This document shows, piece after piece, positions 17,391-25,365 of a stretch of 64,000 nt of DNA. The translations under genes and the position numbers were made by a program. The notes under the pieces are model-generated. The model was given only the letters and a program-made list of their open reading frames with translations. It had not been told where the DNA came from and did no database searches. The stretch's first letter is position 1. The number at the start of each line of letters is the position of its first letter. The DNA comes from Rhodospirillales bacterium (GTDB lineage Bacteria > Pseudomonadota > Alphaproteobacteria > Micavibrionales > Micavibrionaceae): assembly GCA_020638295.1 (NCBI GenBank), contig JACKIU010000001.1:900471-964470 (forward strand), read 5' to 3'.

Positions 17391-17730
17391 ATGAGTGAGC
17401 ATATCTTAGACAAACTGTATGCGGTTTTGCAGGAGCGGAAAAAAGCCGATCCTGAGAGTTCTTATGTGGCGAGCCTGTATGACAAGGGGCGCGGCCAAGA
17501 TTGCCGAAAAATTCGTGAGGAGGCCGAGGAGACGATTGTCGAGGGCTGCGGCTGGAAAAATCACCGGGCGATGGCGCGATCCGCAAGGCTTTGACCTGCG
17601 AGAGTCGGCAGATTTGGTGTTTCATCTTATGGTGCTTTTGGCTCATCATAATGTGAACCCGGATGAGGTGTTTGCGGTGCTGGAGAAGCGTTTCGGCATA
17701 TCGGGCCACGAAGAAAAAAGCCAGCCGTAA
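17391..17730 (+). pseudogene. hisE: hisE, phosphoribosyl-ATP pyrophosphatase, frameshifted as given
   Basis: Start ATG 17391 with GAGGA upstream. The protein begins LDKLYAVLQERKKADPESSYVASLYDKGR, as in HisE. The next conserved segment AKIAEK appears only in the next frame (17493-17510), then KIREEAEETIVE returns to the first frame, and from about 17541 AAAGK through ESADLVFHLMVLLAHHNVNPDEVFAVLEKRFGIS is again in the other frame, ending at TAA 17730. At least three single-base shifts are needed. All conserved segments survive, so either the gene is very newly broken or the assembly has errors here. The next gene but one is also frameshifted, which favours local sequence error. Confidence 0.88.
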
Positions 17731-17838
17731 GCGTTAGAGCTTGATTTATTATTTGATCTTCGCTATAAAAATCTTATGAAAAAGAGTGTACGAAATTATT
17801 TTGTGTTGGCTGCTGCTTTGAATCTCTTTGGGATTTAT

Positions 17839-18345
17839 TCCCCGCCCCTTGGGGCGTAAAATATTCGCGTGAGCGAATATATCCATAAGAGCCATAATGT
17901 TACTGTTTTGCTGTATCATCTGGTGTTTCCGGCGAAATATCGTCGCGCCGTTTTCGATGCGCAGGTTGATGAAGTGTTGCGCGATGTTTGTTTGAAGATA
18001 GCAGATCGTTACCAGCTAAAATTTTTAGAGATAGGGACAGATGAGGATCACGTTCATTTTTTGGTGCAATCCGTTCCGAGTTATCCAGTAACAAAGCTGG
18101 TAACGATCATCAAAAGAGCATTACGGCGCGTGAGATATTTCGATCATGTCCTCATGTTAAAAAACAGCTTTGGGGCGGTGAGTTTTGGACCGATGGTTAT
18201 TTCGCTTCTACAGTAGGAAAGCATGGTGATGAGGACATGATAAAGAAATACGTCCAAAATCAGGGAAAAGAATATCTCAAGCTACACGAAGATAGGCAAC
18301 TCTCCCTGTTCTGATACCCCGCTGCTTGCGGCGGGGTAGTTCATT
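17839..18345 (+). mobile_element. IS200/IS605-family insertion sequence
   Basis: About 0.5 kb with one transposase frame and subterminal hairpins instead of inverted repeats. The left hairpin is CGCCCCTTGGGGCG (17843-17856). The right hairpin is at 18316-18337 (arms ACCCCGC and GCGGGGT). The ends are approximate, because IS200-type elements leave no target duplication. It sits inside the lipoprotein signal sequence. Confidence 0.75.
17869..18314 (+). pseudogene. tnpA: TnpA, Y1 (HUH) transposase of IS200/IS605, frameshifted
   Basis: Single-strand transposase. The HUH motif is in TDEDHVHFLVQ. The first frame runs from GTG 17869 to 18216. Around 18117-18122 one shift is needed; after it the second frame reads SITAREIFRSCPHVKKQLWGG, continues through FWTDGYFASTVGKHG and carries the catalytic-Tyr helix MIKKYVQNQGKEY, ending LSLF with TGA at 18312-18314. 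The GTG start lies in the loop of a perfect 8-bp hairpin (17861-17880), which could limit translation. Confidence 0.85.
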
Positions 18346-18475
18346 TTGGTTGCGTGTAGTGGTCTTGATGATCGGGAGGCGCCCCCGCAGTCGGAGGAGC
18401 CGTCTGAACAGACAATTCCGTTAGATTTGACGTGGCGTTGTCCGCCTGGTTGGGAGTATTATTGTACAGGTTGAG

Positions 18476-18829
18476 CTAGGCGGCTTTGGGTTCGTTGTTA
18501 TCATCCAGCAAGATAATCGTCGGGTTGTAATTACGCGCTTGTTCTTTTTCGATATCGCAATAGCTGCAAATAATCACGAGATCACCCGCTTGGACAAGGC
18601 GGGCGGCCGCGCCGTTTATGCCGATCATGCCTGAGCCTTTTTCGCCTTCAATGGCATAGGTGGTGAAACGCTCACCATTATTGATGTTGAGGACATCGAC
18701 TTGCTCATAAGGATTAATTTCCGCGATATCCATCAGGTCACGGGCGATGGTGATCGAGCCTTCGTAATGCAGATCGCTTTGCGTAACGGTGGCGCGGTGG
18801 AGTTTTGATTTGAGCATTCTCAACAACAT
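18476..18829 (-). CDS. panD: PanD, aspartate 1-decarboxylase proenzyme
   Basis: Makes beta-alanine for pantothenate and coenzyme A synthesis. The protein cleaves itself at Gly-Ser in LHYEGSITI, leaving a pyruvoyl group on the new N-terminus. The 117-residue product keeps LKSKLHRATVT at the start, VDVLNINNGERFTTYAI and NGAAARLVQAGDLVIICSY. ATG at 18817 (MLKSKLH) is as likely a start as 18829. It is convergent with the broken lipoprotein gene. Confidence 0.96.
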   Translation of the reverse strand: MLLRMLKSKLHRATVTQSDLHYEGSITIARDLMDIAEINPYEQVDVLNINNGERFTTYAIEGEKGSGMIGINGAAARLVQAGDLVIICSYCDIEKEQARNYNPTIILLDDNNEPKAA

Positions 18830-18875
18830 GTGCTTTATATAGTGTTGAATGCGGCTAAAGGAAAGGATTTTTGCG

Positions 18876-19241
18876 ATGGCTTATGACGATCAGAATATTT
18901 TTGCCAAGATTGTGCGCGGGGAGATTCCTTGCGACAAGGTGTATGAGGACGATTATGTTCTCGCCTTTAATGACATTGATCCGAAAGCGCCGGTGCATGT
19001 TCTGGTGATTCCAAAGGGGGCGTATGTGTCGATTGAGGATTTTGGGCTTAAAGCCAGCGCGGAAGAGGTGGCCGGGTTTTTTGCCGCCGTGGCCAGAATA
19101 GCGCAGGAGCAGGGGCTTAGTGAGAACGGGTATCGGGCAATCGCCAATACAGGCGGTGACGGCGGTCAGGAAGTGCCGCATTTTCATCTGCATATTCTAG
19201 GCGGGGCGCCGGTCGGGCCGATGGTCAGCAAAGCGACTTAA
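18876..19241 (+). CDS. hinT: HIT-family nucleotide-binding protein (HinT-like)
   Basis: Purine nucleoside phosphoramidase-type histidine-triad protein. ATG 18876 has AAAGGA about 8 bases upstream and yields 121 residues; the frame to 18849 is a poor extension. Landmarks are IFAKIVRGEIPCDKVYEDD, FNDIDPKAPVHVLVIPK, and the triad HFHLHILGG near the C-terminus. A gene of this family often follows hisE in alphaproteobacteria, which supports the conserved his context. A perfect hairpin follows the stop. Confidence 0.92.
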   Translation: MAYDDQNIFAKIVRGEIPCDKVYEDDYVLAFNDIDPKAPVHVLVIPKGAYVSIEDFGLKASAEEVAGFFAAVARIAQEQGLSENGYRAIANTGGDGGQEVPHFHLHILGGAPVGPMVSKAT

Positions 19242-19246
19242 ATGTA

Positions 19247-19274
19247 AACGGGCCTTCACATGTGAAGGCCCGTT
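19247..19274. terminator. Bidirectional terminator-like hairpin
   Basis: AACGGGCCTTCACA is followed directly by its exact complement TGTGAAGGCCCGTT, a 14-bp stem that starts 5 bases after the HIT gene stop. It lies between two convergent genes, so it can serve both. There is no long T run on the plus side. Confidence 0.8.
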
Positions 19275-19300
19275 GTCATTGGAGGTCAATGAAACTTTAT

Positions 19301-19882
19301 TTATGAGGCGCGAAGGCCGCCCGGAAACGGAATGACGTTGTCGTTATAGGCGATCGGCGTTGCCGCGATGGCCGGTACGACTTCGTCCAGACCTTCATCC
19401 ATCATGTCGATAAAGGTATCGGCGATCAGGACCTGGGCGCGGGCTTGCACGGCGAAAACCTGAAAAATTGCTGCAAGATCGTCATTTTGTGTGTGCAGCA
19501 ATCCGGTGTTGATTTCAAGCAGTTCCGCCAGAGCCTCAAGGTCTTCGGGGATTTGTTCGAGCGTATCGAAGACCAGATTGTCATCGAGAGTTTTAGCCTC
19601 GGCGTTGCGGACCCAGAGCTCGGCATAATCGCTAATGATGCGGTCGCATTCCATTTTCAGGATCGCCATATTGGCACCGAGATGCTGGTAACGGGCGGCG
19701 ATTTTGCGCGCGCCGAGCGCAATGGCCAGCAGCGCGGAATCGGGCTGGTCGTCGCTCAAGATTTCATGCAGTCCATATTGGACATCCGGGCTTAAGGTTT
19801 CCCGCCCGTTCAAGATGTCACCGACGATGGCCGGGATTTGCAAGCGGTTGGTTAATTTGGCCAGTTCCTGTTCACTCAACAT
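19301..19882 (-). CDS. Conserved-looking soluble protein of unknown function (193 aa)
   Basis: No motif I recognise. The product is helical and acidic, without signal peptide or membrane segment; it reads LSEQELAKLTNRLQIPAIVG at the start and DNVIPFPGGLRAS at the end. Base composition is like the housekeeping neighbours, so it is probably an old resident gene. Starts at ATG 19882. Convergent with the HIT gene. Confidence 0.75.
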   Translation of the reverse strand: MLSEQELAKLTNRLQIPAIVGDILNGRETLSPDVQYGLHEILSDDQPDSALLAIALGARKIAARYQHLGANMAILKMECDRIISDYAELWVRNAEAKTLDDNLVFDTLEQIPEDLEALAELLEINTGLLHTQNDDLAAIFQVFAVQARAQVLIADTFIDMMDEGLDEVVPAIAATPIAYNDNVIPFPGGLRAS

Positions 19883-20076
19883 GGTTTTATTCCTTCTTTA
19901 TGCGCGCCTCATTTCCTGACTTTTTGCGCGGCTTGTACCCTTGTGTTTAACGGGTAAAGGTAAAGACTTTATTAATACGGATTTCTTTTTTATCCACACG
20001 TGCTATAAAGCCCAGTGAGAGTAGGGTTTTGGCGGATTTCGAAAGTTGTGGAGAACCCGTAAAAGGGGAAAAAGGC

Positions 20077-21606
20077 ATGGTTGCGCGGATTAATACCGTT
20101 GCTTTTCAGGGGATCGATGTACAGCCGGTGGATGTACAGGTGCAGATCAGCAATGGTCTGCCGAATTTCACGATTGTGGGCCTGCCGGACAAGGCGGTGG
20201 CGGAGAGTAAAGAGCGGGTGCGCGCGGCGCTGCATGCGCTGGGGATTGCGTTGCCGCCCAAGCGTTTGACCGTGAATATGGCCCCGGCCGATCTGGCGAA
20301 GGAGGGCAGCCATTTTGACCTGCCGATTGCGCTGGGGTTGTTGGCGGCCATGGAGATTGTGCCGAAGGAAGAGTTGGAGAAATTTCTGGTGCTGGGCGAG
20401 TTGTCGCTGGATGCGTCTATCCGGGCCGTAACCGGGGTTTTACCGGCGGCGATGCATGCGGCGGGAAATGATAACAAGCTGATTTGTCCTGCGGATTGCG
20501 GCGGCGAGGCGGCCTGGGCGGGGGTCGTCGAGATTGTTGCGCCGAAGGATTTGCTGCAATTGATCAATCATATCAAGGGCACACATGTAATGAGCGCGCC
20601 GCAAGCCAAGTTGCAAAGTGAAGAGACGCGCCGGATGCCCGATCTGGCCGATGTGAAAGGGCAGGAAAGCGCGAAGCGAGCCTTAGAAATTACGGCGGCG
20701 GGCGGGCATAATTTGTTGATGATCGGGCCGCCGGGTTCGGGCAAATCGATGCTGGCTTCCTGTTTGCCGGGGATTTTACCGCCGCTTTCGGCGCGAGAAG
20801 CTCTTGAGGTTTCGATGATTCATTCGCTGGCGGGGTCCTTGCCGGATGGAGGGTTGCTGAAACACCGGCCGTTTCGCGATCCGCATCATTCGGCTTCGTT
20901 GCCCGCATTGATCGGCGGGGGTCACCGGGTGAAGCCGGGGGAGATTTCGCTGGCGCATAACGGGGTGCTGTTTTTGGATGAATTGCCGGAATTTGCGCGT
21001 TCGACTCTGGAGGCGCTGCGTCAGCCTTTGGAAAGCGGCGAGGCGCTGGTGGCGCGGGCCAATGCGCATGTGCGTTATCCGGCGCGGTTCCAGCTTGTCG
21101 CGGCGATGAATCCGTGTCGCTGCGGGCATTTGGGCGATGTGACCCAAGAATGCACGAAAGCGCCGCGCTGTGCGGCGGATTATCAGGCGAAGGTCTCGGG
21201 GCCGATGCTGGATCGGATGGATTTACAGGTGGATGTCCCGGCGGTCAGCGTCGGGGATTTGAATGCGCCGGCCGGGGAGACTTCGGCGAGCGTGGCGGCG
21301 CGGGTTGCCAGAGCACATGAAATTCAGCAGGCGCGGTTTAAGGCGCTGGGGCTAGAGACCGGATTGAATGCGCATGCTGACAGTGCGGCGTTGGAAAAAA
21401 TCGCGATTTTGAGCCCGGAGGCCAAGGATTTGTTGGATAAAGCGATGGAAACGGCGAAGTTGTCGGCGCGCGGTTATTATCGGATTTTGCGGGTGGCGCG
21501 GACGATTGCCGATCTGGATGCGGTAAGTTCGGGCCAAACACTTGAAAAAATTGGCAAAATTCATATTGCAGAGGCGCTGAGCATGCGCCGGGCCGCCTTG
21601 ATTTAA
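20077..21606 (+). CDS. comM: ComM/YifB-family AAA+ (Mg-chelatase-like) helicase
   Basis: In naturally transformable bacteria ComM is a hexameric helicase that aids branch migration of incoming DNA. ATG 20077 (MVARINTVAFQGID) is preceded by AGGGGAAAAAGG and gives 509 residues, the family length; the frame to 20029 is a non-conserved extension. Seen are the N-terminal Lon-like fold (NGLPNFTIVGLPDKAVAESKERV), Walker A IGPPGSGKSM, the DPHHSAS segment, Walker B VLFLDELPEF, and the C-terminal zinc-finger-like NPCRCGHLG with the YQAKVSGPMLDRMD motif. It stands alone. Confidence 0.95.
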   Translation: MVARINTVAFQGIDVQPVDVQVQISNGLPNFTIVGLPDKAVAESKERVRAALHALGIALPPKRLTVNMAPADLAKEGSHFDLPIALGLLAAMEIVPKEELEKFLVLGELSLDASIRAVTGVLPAAMHAAGNDNKLICPADCGGEAAWAGVVEIVAPKDLLQLINHIKGTHVMSAPQAKLQSEETRRMPDLADVKGQESAKRALEITAAGGHNLLMIGPPGSGKSMLASCLPGILPPLSAREALEVSMIHSLAGSLPDGGLLKHRPFRDPHHSASLPALIGGGHRVKPGEISLAHNGVLFLDELPEFARSTLEALRQPLESGEALVARANAHVRYPARFQLVAAMNPCRCGHLGDVTQECTKAPRCAADYQAKVSGPMLDRMDLQVDVPAVSVGDLNAPAGETSASVAARVARAHEIQQARFKALGLETGLNAHADSAALEKIAILSPEAKDLLDKAMETAKLSARGYYRILRVARTIADLDAVSSGQTLEKIGKIHIAEALSMRRAALI

Positions 21607-21790
21607 AAAGCATCAACTTATTGATATTCAATGTAAAAACAGAATTTATTTGCATAAATTTGGCTTTTTCAGGTAATGTGGGATTACGGCTATAGAAGGA
21701 TAAAAAACCGCGAAATCCCAGTGTTTTCAGGGATTTGGTAAGATAAAATTAAGAAATAAAAGATAAAATTTTATATATAATAATTAGGGT

Positions 21791-22894
21791 GTGACTTTGA
21801 CAGGCGATTCTTTCGGATATAATAGAGCAGTTTCTGATGTAGGCAGTTTGGCGCGGGCGTTTGGTCAGCCTGCGTCTGGTCGGTCTCCCAATGCTTTTCA
21901 AACGGCAGCTAAATCTGTTTTTTCAGGGAACAGTCAAACTGTAGTTGCGAAATTAACCGGTGTCGACCACACGAAAAAACTTCCGCAAATACAATCTTCT
22001 GATAAGGCCGGACAGAATGCGACGGCAAATGTGAGTGCTGCAGTGAGTGCCGACCAGAAGATGGAAAAAGTACAAAATGTACAGGCTGGTTTTAAAACGG
22101 CGGTAGAAGAAATGCAGAAGCCGATTCGTGAGGCGATGAATCAGGCCGTTGATAATATTCCTGAAATTAACCACGGTTCGGCGCATGCTAGTTTTGACGC
22201 CGATAGCCCGACGACTGCGGCTGACGTTATGTTTGATGCGGCGACTATGAAGGCTGGTATTCCTGCTGTGAAAGCTATGAATACAGCTTCAAATGTTGCT
22301 TCTGCGATCGGTGATGCAAAAGCGATTGCAGGGAAGCTTACTCCAGCACAAGAGGCCCGCCTCGCCGATGAAATGCGTAGTCTTTTGAGTCCTAAAGTTG
22401 ACAGTTTAAGCGGTGAAGTGCTTGAGCCTCCTGTCGTGGCAAGCAATTTAAATGTTGATGTGTTAAAAGATATGCCGGATGCTGAACTCATTCAGACATT
22501 CAAACAGGCCCTTCTTCCTCCAGAAAACCAGCCGGAATGGGCTATCATGGAGGGCGTGAAGGAAGAGTTGAAGCAAGACCTTGGCCATCACGGGAGTATC
22601 AGGAATGTGAACGAGGCTGTTATTGCAGACGCCGAGACAGTAGGGATTAAGACCGAGAACGTTAGTATTGCGCAGCAAGATATGATTGACCGTATGACGT
22701 GCGTTCAGGGATCGCTGACCGATGGAGGCTTTTTGGGCATGTTAAGTCAGAGCGAGATTAAGGTTTCACCTGAAATGGCTATGTATGCTCGAAAAACGGC
22801 CGGTATGCCATCTATTGATCGGGAAAGTCCTTCTATTGATCAGAATTTGGAAGCAGAACTTGTTCGTAGCGCTCAATATAATATAGTCATTTAA
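21791..22894 (+). CDS. Orphan protein, low-complexity, 367 aa
   Basis: I do not recognise it. It uses GTG 21791, preceded by TTAGGG. The product is rich in A, S, V and M, with no signal peptide or membrane segment. The first 120 residues look disordered, followed by helical segments (AADVMFDAATMKAGIPAVKAM). It ends SAQYNIVI. The upstream 180 bases are AT-rich and likely carry the promoter. The gene is more AT-rich than comM and is followed after 4 bases by an IS630 element, which suggests a dynamic site. A secreted effector is one possible role. Confidence 0.7.
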   Translation: MTLTGDSFGYNRAVSDVGSLARAFGQPASGRSPNAFQTAAKSVFSGNSQTVVAKLTGVDHTKKLPQIQSSDKAGQNATANVSAAVSADQKMEKVQNVQAGFKTAVEEMQKPIREAMNQAVDNIPEINHGSAHASFDADSPTTAADVMFDAATMKAGIPAVKAMNTASNVASAIGDAKAIAGKLTPAQEARLADEMRSLLSPKVDSLSGEVLEPPVVASNLNVDVLKDMPDAELIQTFKQALLPPENQPEWAIMEGVKEELKQDLGHHGSIRNVNEAVIADAETVGIKTENVSIAQQDMIDRMTCVQGSLTDGGFLGMLSQSEIKVSPEMAMYARKTAGMPSIDRESPSIDQNLEAELVRSAQYNIVI

Positions 22895-22895
22895 A

Positions 22896-23749
22896 TTAAC
22901 ATTTACACGTAACAAGAGCATCAAGGGTTGTTTTTTGCTCGGCATTTTTCCAGTTTGTTTTGATGGCTCCGAATGTATTTTCGATGGGGTTGAGGTCGGG
23001 AGAATATTTGGGGAGGCATAAGAGTTTGTGCCCTTTTTCTTCGAGCATGGCTTTGATTTTTGCTTTGGGGTGAAAGGGCGCGTTGTCCATGACGATGACA
23101 CTGGGCTTTGTCAGGGTTCTCAACAAATGCTCCCTGATCCACCACAAGACGGTTGTGCCTTCGCACGAACCTTCGAACAAGATCGGCGCAAGCCATTGTT
23201 TGCTTTTTCGCCGTTGCGCCATGATGAGATTCGTGCGCGTATTCTTCCCGCCCCGCACATCGCCGTAAATTTTTATCCCGCGCTCTGCCCAGCCTGCATC
23301 GCGCCGAACATCCTCCTCAAACCCGCTCTCATCAAAGTAAATAATGTTGTCGGAGCCATACGCGCAGAGCAGTTTGCGCAGGCGGCACAGATATGCCGCT
23401 CTTTTCATATTGTTTCGTTCCAAATATCGTCGTTGTTTTTTTTAACGATTTTCATCGTCTTAAGCGCTATCGACAGGCCGGGAACGCTGATGCCAAAAAT
23501 CTCAGCGCGTTCGCGTAATAGCATATCCGGATGTTGCCGCACATGACGGCGAAGCTCTTCCTTGTCCAATTTGCGACGCCGCAAACCATGTTTCTTAGGA
23601 GAAAGGTCACCGCGCAACAACCAGTTATAAACACTCTTGCGCGATACGTTATAACGGCGCGCCGCTTCCGCTTTGCTGCCGCCCGAGAGAACAAAATCCA
23701 CGACCCGCTCTCGTATATCAATCGAACATGTCATACCAAAATATAACAT
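22896..23749 (-). CDS. IS630-family transposase made by -1 frameshifting (two overlapping frames)
   Basis: Frame A (23405-23749, 114 aa) is an HTH domain: SIDIRERVVDFVLSGGSKAEAARRYNVSRKSVYNWL. Frame B (22896-23423, 175 aa) is the DDE catalytic part: IIYFDESGFEEDV (first Asp), VIVMDNAPFHPKA (second Asp) and LPKYSPDLNPIENTFGAIK (Glu). Frame B is in the -1 frame, and the overlap holds eight A residues ending in C, so a canonical A AAA AAC slip site is present just upstream. Fused product about 280 residues. The TAA of frame B is formed by the flanking target TA. Confidence 0.88.
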
Positions 23750-23759
23750 GTGTAAATAT
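22899..23759 (-). mobile_element. IS630-family insertion sequence (861 bp)
   Basis: The ends carry inverted repeats: left ACATTTACACGTA and right, read inward, ATATTTACACATG (10 of 13 match). TA dinucleotides flank both ends (22897-22898 and 23760-23761), as expected for the TA target duplication of this family. It holds one frameshifted transposase. The ends look intact, so it may be active. Confidence 0.8.
23431..23447 (-). promoter_or_regulatory. -1 frameshift slippery site in the IS630 transposase
   Basis: On the coding strand the run reads GTTAAAAAAAACAAC; in frame A the codons are GTT AAA AAA AAC, which contains the slip heptamer A AAA AAC. Slipping back one base enters frame B without a stop. 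I did not evaluate a downstream RNA structure. Confidence 0.7.
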
Positions 23760-23875
23760 TATTTTAAATTACTATAGCAGTCCGATGATGGGCGCATCAT
23801 AATTCCCCCTATCGTTTTTTCTGACAATTCGTTATAACTGACTCTGAATATTGCCGTTGTTTTACGGAGGTTTGG

Positions 23876-24736
23876 ATGCGCGGTTTTATCCTTCTGACAG
23901 GGTTGGTTTTTTTGGCGGGATTGGCCGGGTTGGCTGAGGCTGCGGAGGAAGCTTGTGAAAAAGCGCGCAGCTCTGCCGATGTCATGAAATGCCTGAGCCG
24001 CCAGCATGATGTTTCGCAAGAAGAGCTGAATAAAGTTTTTGATGCGCTGAGCTTTGAGAATTCGGGAGAAGCGCTGGAGGCGTTGAAAGATTTGCAGGCG
24101 CGCTGGGTGGAATACCGCGATCGGGAATGCGCGTTGGAAACGTCCGGTCTTGAAACCGAATCCCTGAAGCGGCTTGAAACGTTACGGTGTTTGCAGCGTT
24201 TGACGCGCGAGCGGATCGGCGCTTTGCAAAAAAGCCTGAACCCTGAAGATCCGCCTGAAGAACAGGGGGAGACGGCTGCGCCGCCGCGCTGGATGAATGC
24301 GCTGGCCAGTGATTATCCAAATGTGTTTTGGAATTATGGGGCGCAAATTGAAGGTGATTTAGATTGTGACGGTGAGAATGAACACATGATGGGCGGCTTG
24401 CGGTCTTCCGAAGATTTTATGGAGGTTTTTCCCGTTGTTTCTATTTCAGAGAACCCACTTACCGGGCGGCCTAAGAGCACGGTTATAGAGTTGGGGTTTG
24501 ATGATGAGTCTGATAATGTTGATGAAGAGCGCGTCCGTTGTGGGCTTGTTGTCGGACTTTCATTCGCGCAGCCTCCGGATGAGGCGCGGTTACCAGAGGA
24601 TAAAGGTGGCGAGGGGCAAGTCTCGGATGCCGATGTGTCTGCGGCGTGTATAAATCGTCTGACAATTACAGCCGAGGCTTGTGGGCAAAGCCATACGTTG
24701 TATTGGACCGGGAATGAATACGCCTTTGCCGAATAA
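23876..24736 (+). CDS. Secreted protein with LprI-like (DUF1311) domain
   Basis: Starts with a signal peptide (MRGFILLTGLVFLAGLAGLAEA). Residues 25-120 contain four cysteines and the pattern of the lysozyme-inhibitor LprI N-terminal domain: DVMKCLSRQHDVSQEELNKVFDAL, LQARWVEYRDREC and LETLRCLQRLTRERI. LprI-type proteins bind and block lysozymes in the periplasm. The C-terminal half, after a Pro-rich linker, contains DLDCDGENEHMMGG, a possible metal-binding loop, and is unassigned. ATG 23876 has ACGGAGG upstream, a strong ribosome-binding site. Its stop overlaps the next gene's 5' end. Confidence 0.82.
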   Translation: MRGFILLTGLVFLAGLAGLAEAAEEACEKARSSADVMKCLSRQHDVSQEELNKVFDALSFENSGEALEALKDLQARWVEYRDRECALETSGLETESLKRLETLRCLQRLTRERIGALQKSLNPEDPPEEQGETAAPPRWMNALASDYPNVFWNYGAQIEGDLDCDGENEHMMGGLRSSEDFMEVFPVVSISENPLTGRPKSTVIELGFDDESDNVDEERVRCGLVVGLSFAQPPDEARLPEDKGGEGQVSDADVSAACINRLTITAEACGQSHTLYWTGNEYAFAE

Positions 24737-25289
24737 AATTTTAAAATCTTTGTGCGTGTTTTGCGCGTCTTCGTCTGAGGTTCATCACAAATATATGGAT
24801 TTGGCGGCGCAGCTCGGACAAGAGTTGGCGTGCAGCGGCATTCGTCTGGTTTATGGCGGTGTGCAGGGCGGGTTGATGGGCGCTGCGGCCGATGCGGCTT
24901 TGGCGGCGGGCGGTGAGGTCGTCGGGGTGATTCCGGAGGTGCTCTTACCGCAGGAGCGTGCGCATAAGGGATTGACCAAGCTGTATGTGACGCCGGATAT
25001 GCATAGCCGCCAGCAGAAAATGGCGAAGCTGGCCGACGGATTTATTATTCTGCCCGGCGGTATCGGAACCTTGGCGGAGTTTTTTGAAATCCTGACCTGG
25101 AAGCATATAGGGTTACATCGCAAGCCGATTATTCTGATTAATTATCAGGGGTTCTGGGATTCGTTGATCGCTTTGCTGAACCAGTCAGAGAATGAGAGAT
25201 TTTTGTATGCGAAGTTGACGGATTTGCTTGTTATATGGGAAAGCGTGGATAATATTAAAGAAATACAGACTTTTTTCGCGTCTGAATAA
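24714..25289 (+). CDS. LOG-family (TIGR00730) nucleotide 5'-monophosphate phosphoribohydrolase
   Basis: Cleaves nucleoside 5'-monophosphates or cytokinin ribotides to free base and ribose 5-phosphate; the true bacterial substrate is often unclear. ATG 24714 (MNTPLPNKILKSLCVFCASS) gives 191 residues and overlaps the 3' end of the preceding gene by 23 bases. The signature PGGIGTLAEFFEILTW is present, with SRQQKMAKLADGFIILPGG before it and LVYGGVQGGLMGAAADAAL near the start. Confidence 0.93.
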   Translation: MNTPLPNKILKSLCVFCASSSEVHHKYMDLAAQLGQELACSGIRLVYGGVQGGLMGAAADAALAAGGEVVGVIPEVLLPQERAHKGLTKLYVTPDMHSRQQKMAKLADGFIILPGGIGTLAEFFEILTWKHIGLHRKPIILINYQGFWDSLIALLNQSENERFLYAKLTDLLVIWESVDNIKEIQTFFASE

Positions 25290-25365
25290 TATATTTTGCT
25301 TTTTTCAATCCGGGCAGCTTGTTAAGGTTCAGGTTGATGTATCATCAGTAGAAAATGACCGCAAC

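Larger units (their letters stand above)
17776..18474 (+). pseudogene. Small lipoprotein gene split by an IS200/IS605 element
   Basis: Before the IS, ATG 17776 opens MKKSVRNYFVLAAALNLFGI, a signal-peptide-like start. After the IS, from 18346, the frame reads LVACSGLDDREAPPQSEEPS and ends PPGWEYYCTG with TGA at 18472-18474. Joined, these make a lipoprotein with the lipobox LVAC and a mature part of about 40 residues. As given, the first part runs into the IS and stops after PPLGA. The join point cannot be set to the base. Confidence 0.7.

Noticed and set aside
17391..17730. Programmed frameshifting in hisE
   Set aside because: Several shifts in both directions are needed, there is no classical slip heptamer at each site, and hisE is not known for recoding. 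Error or decay fits better.
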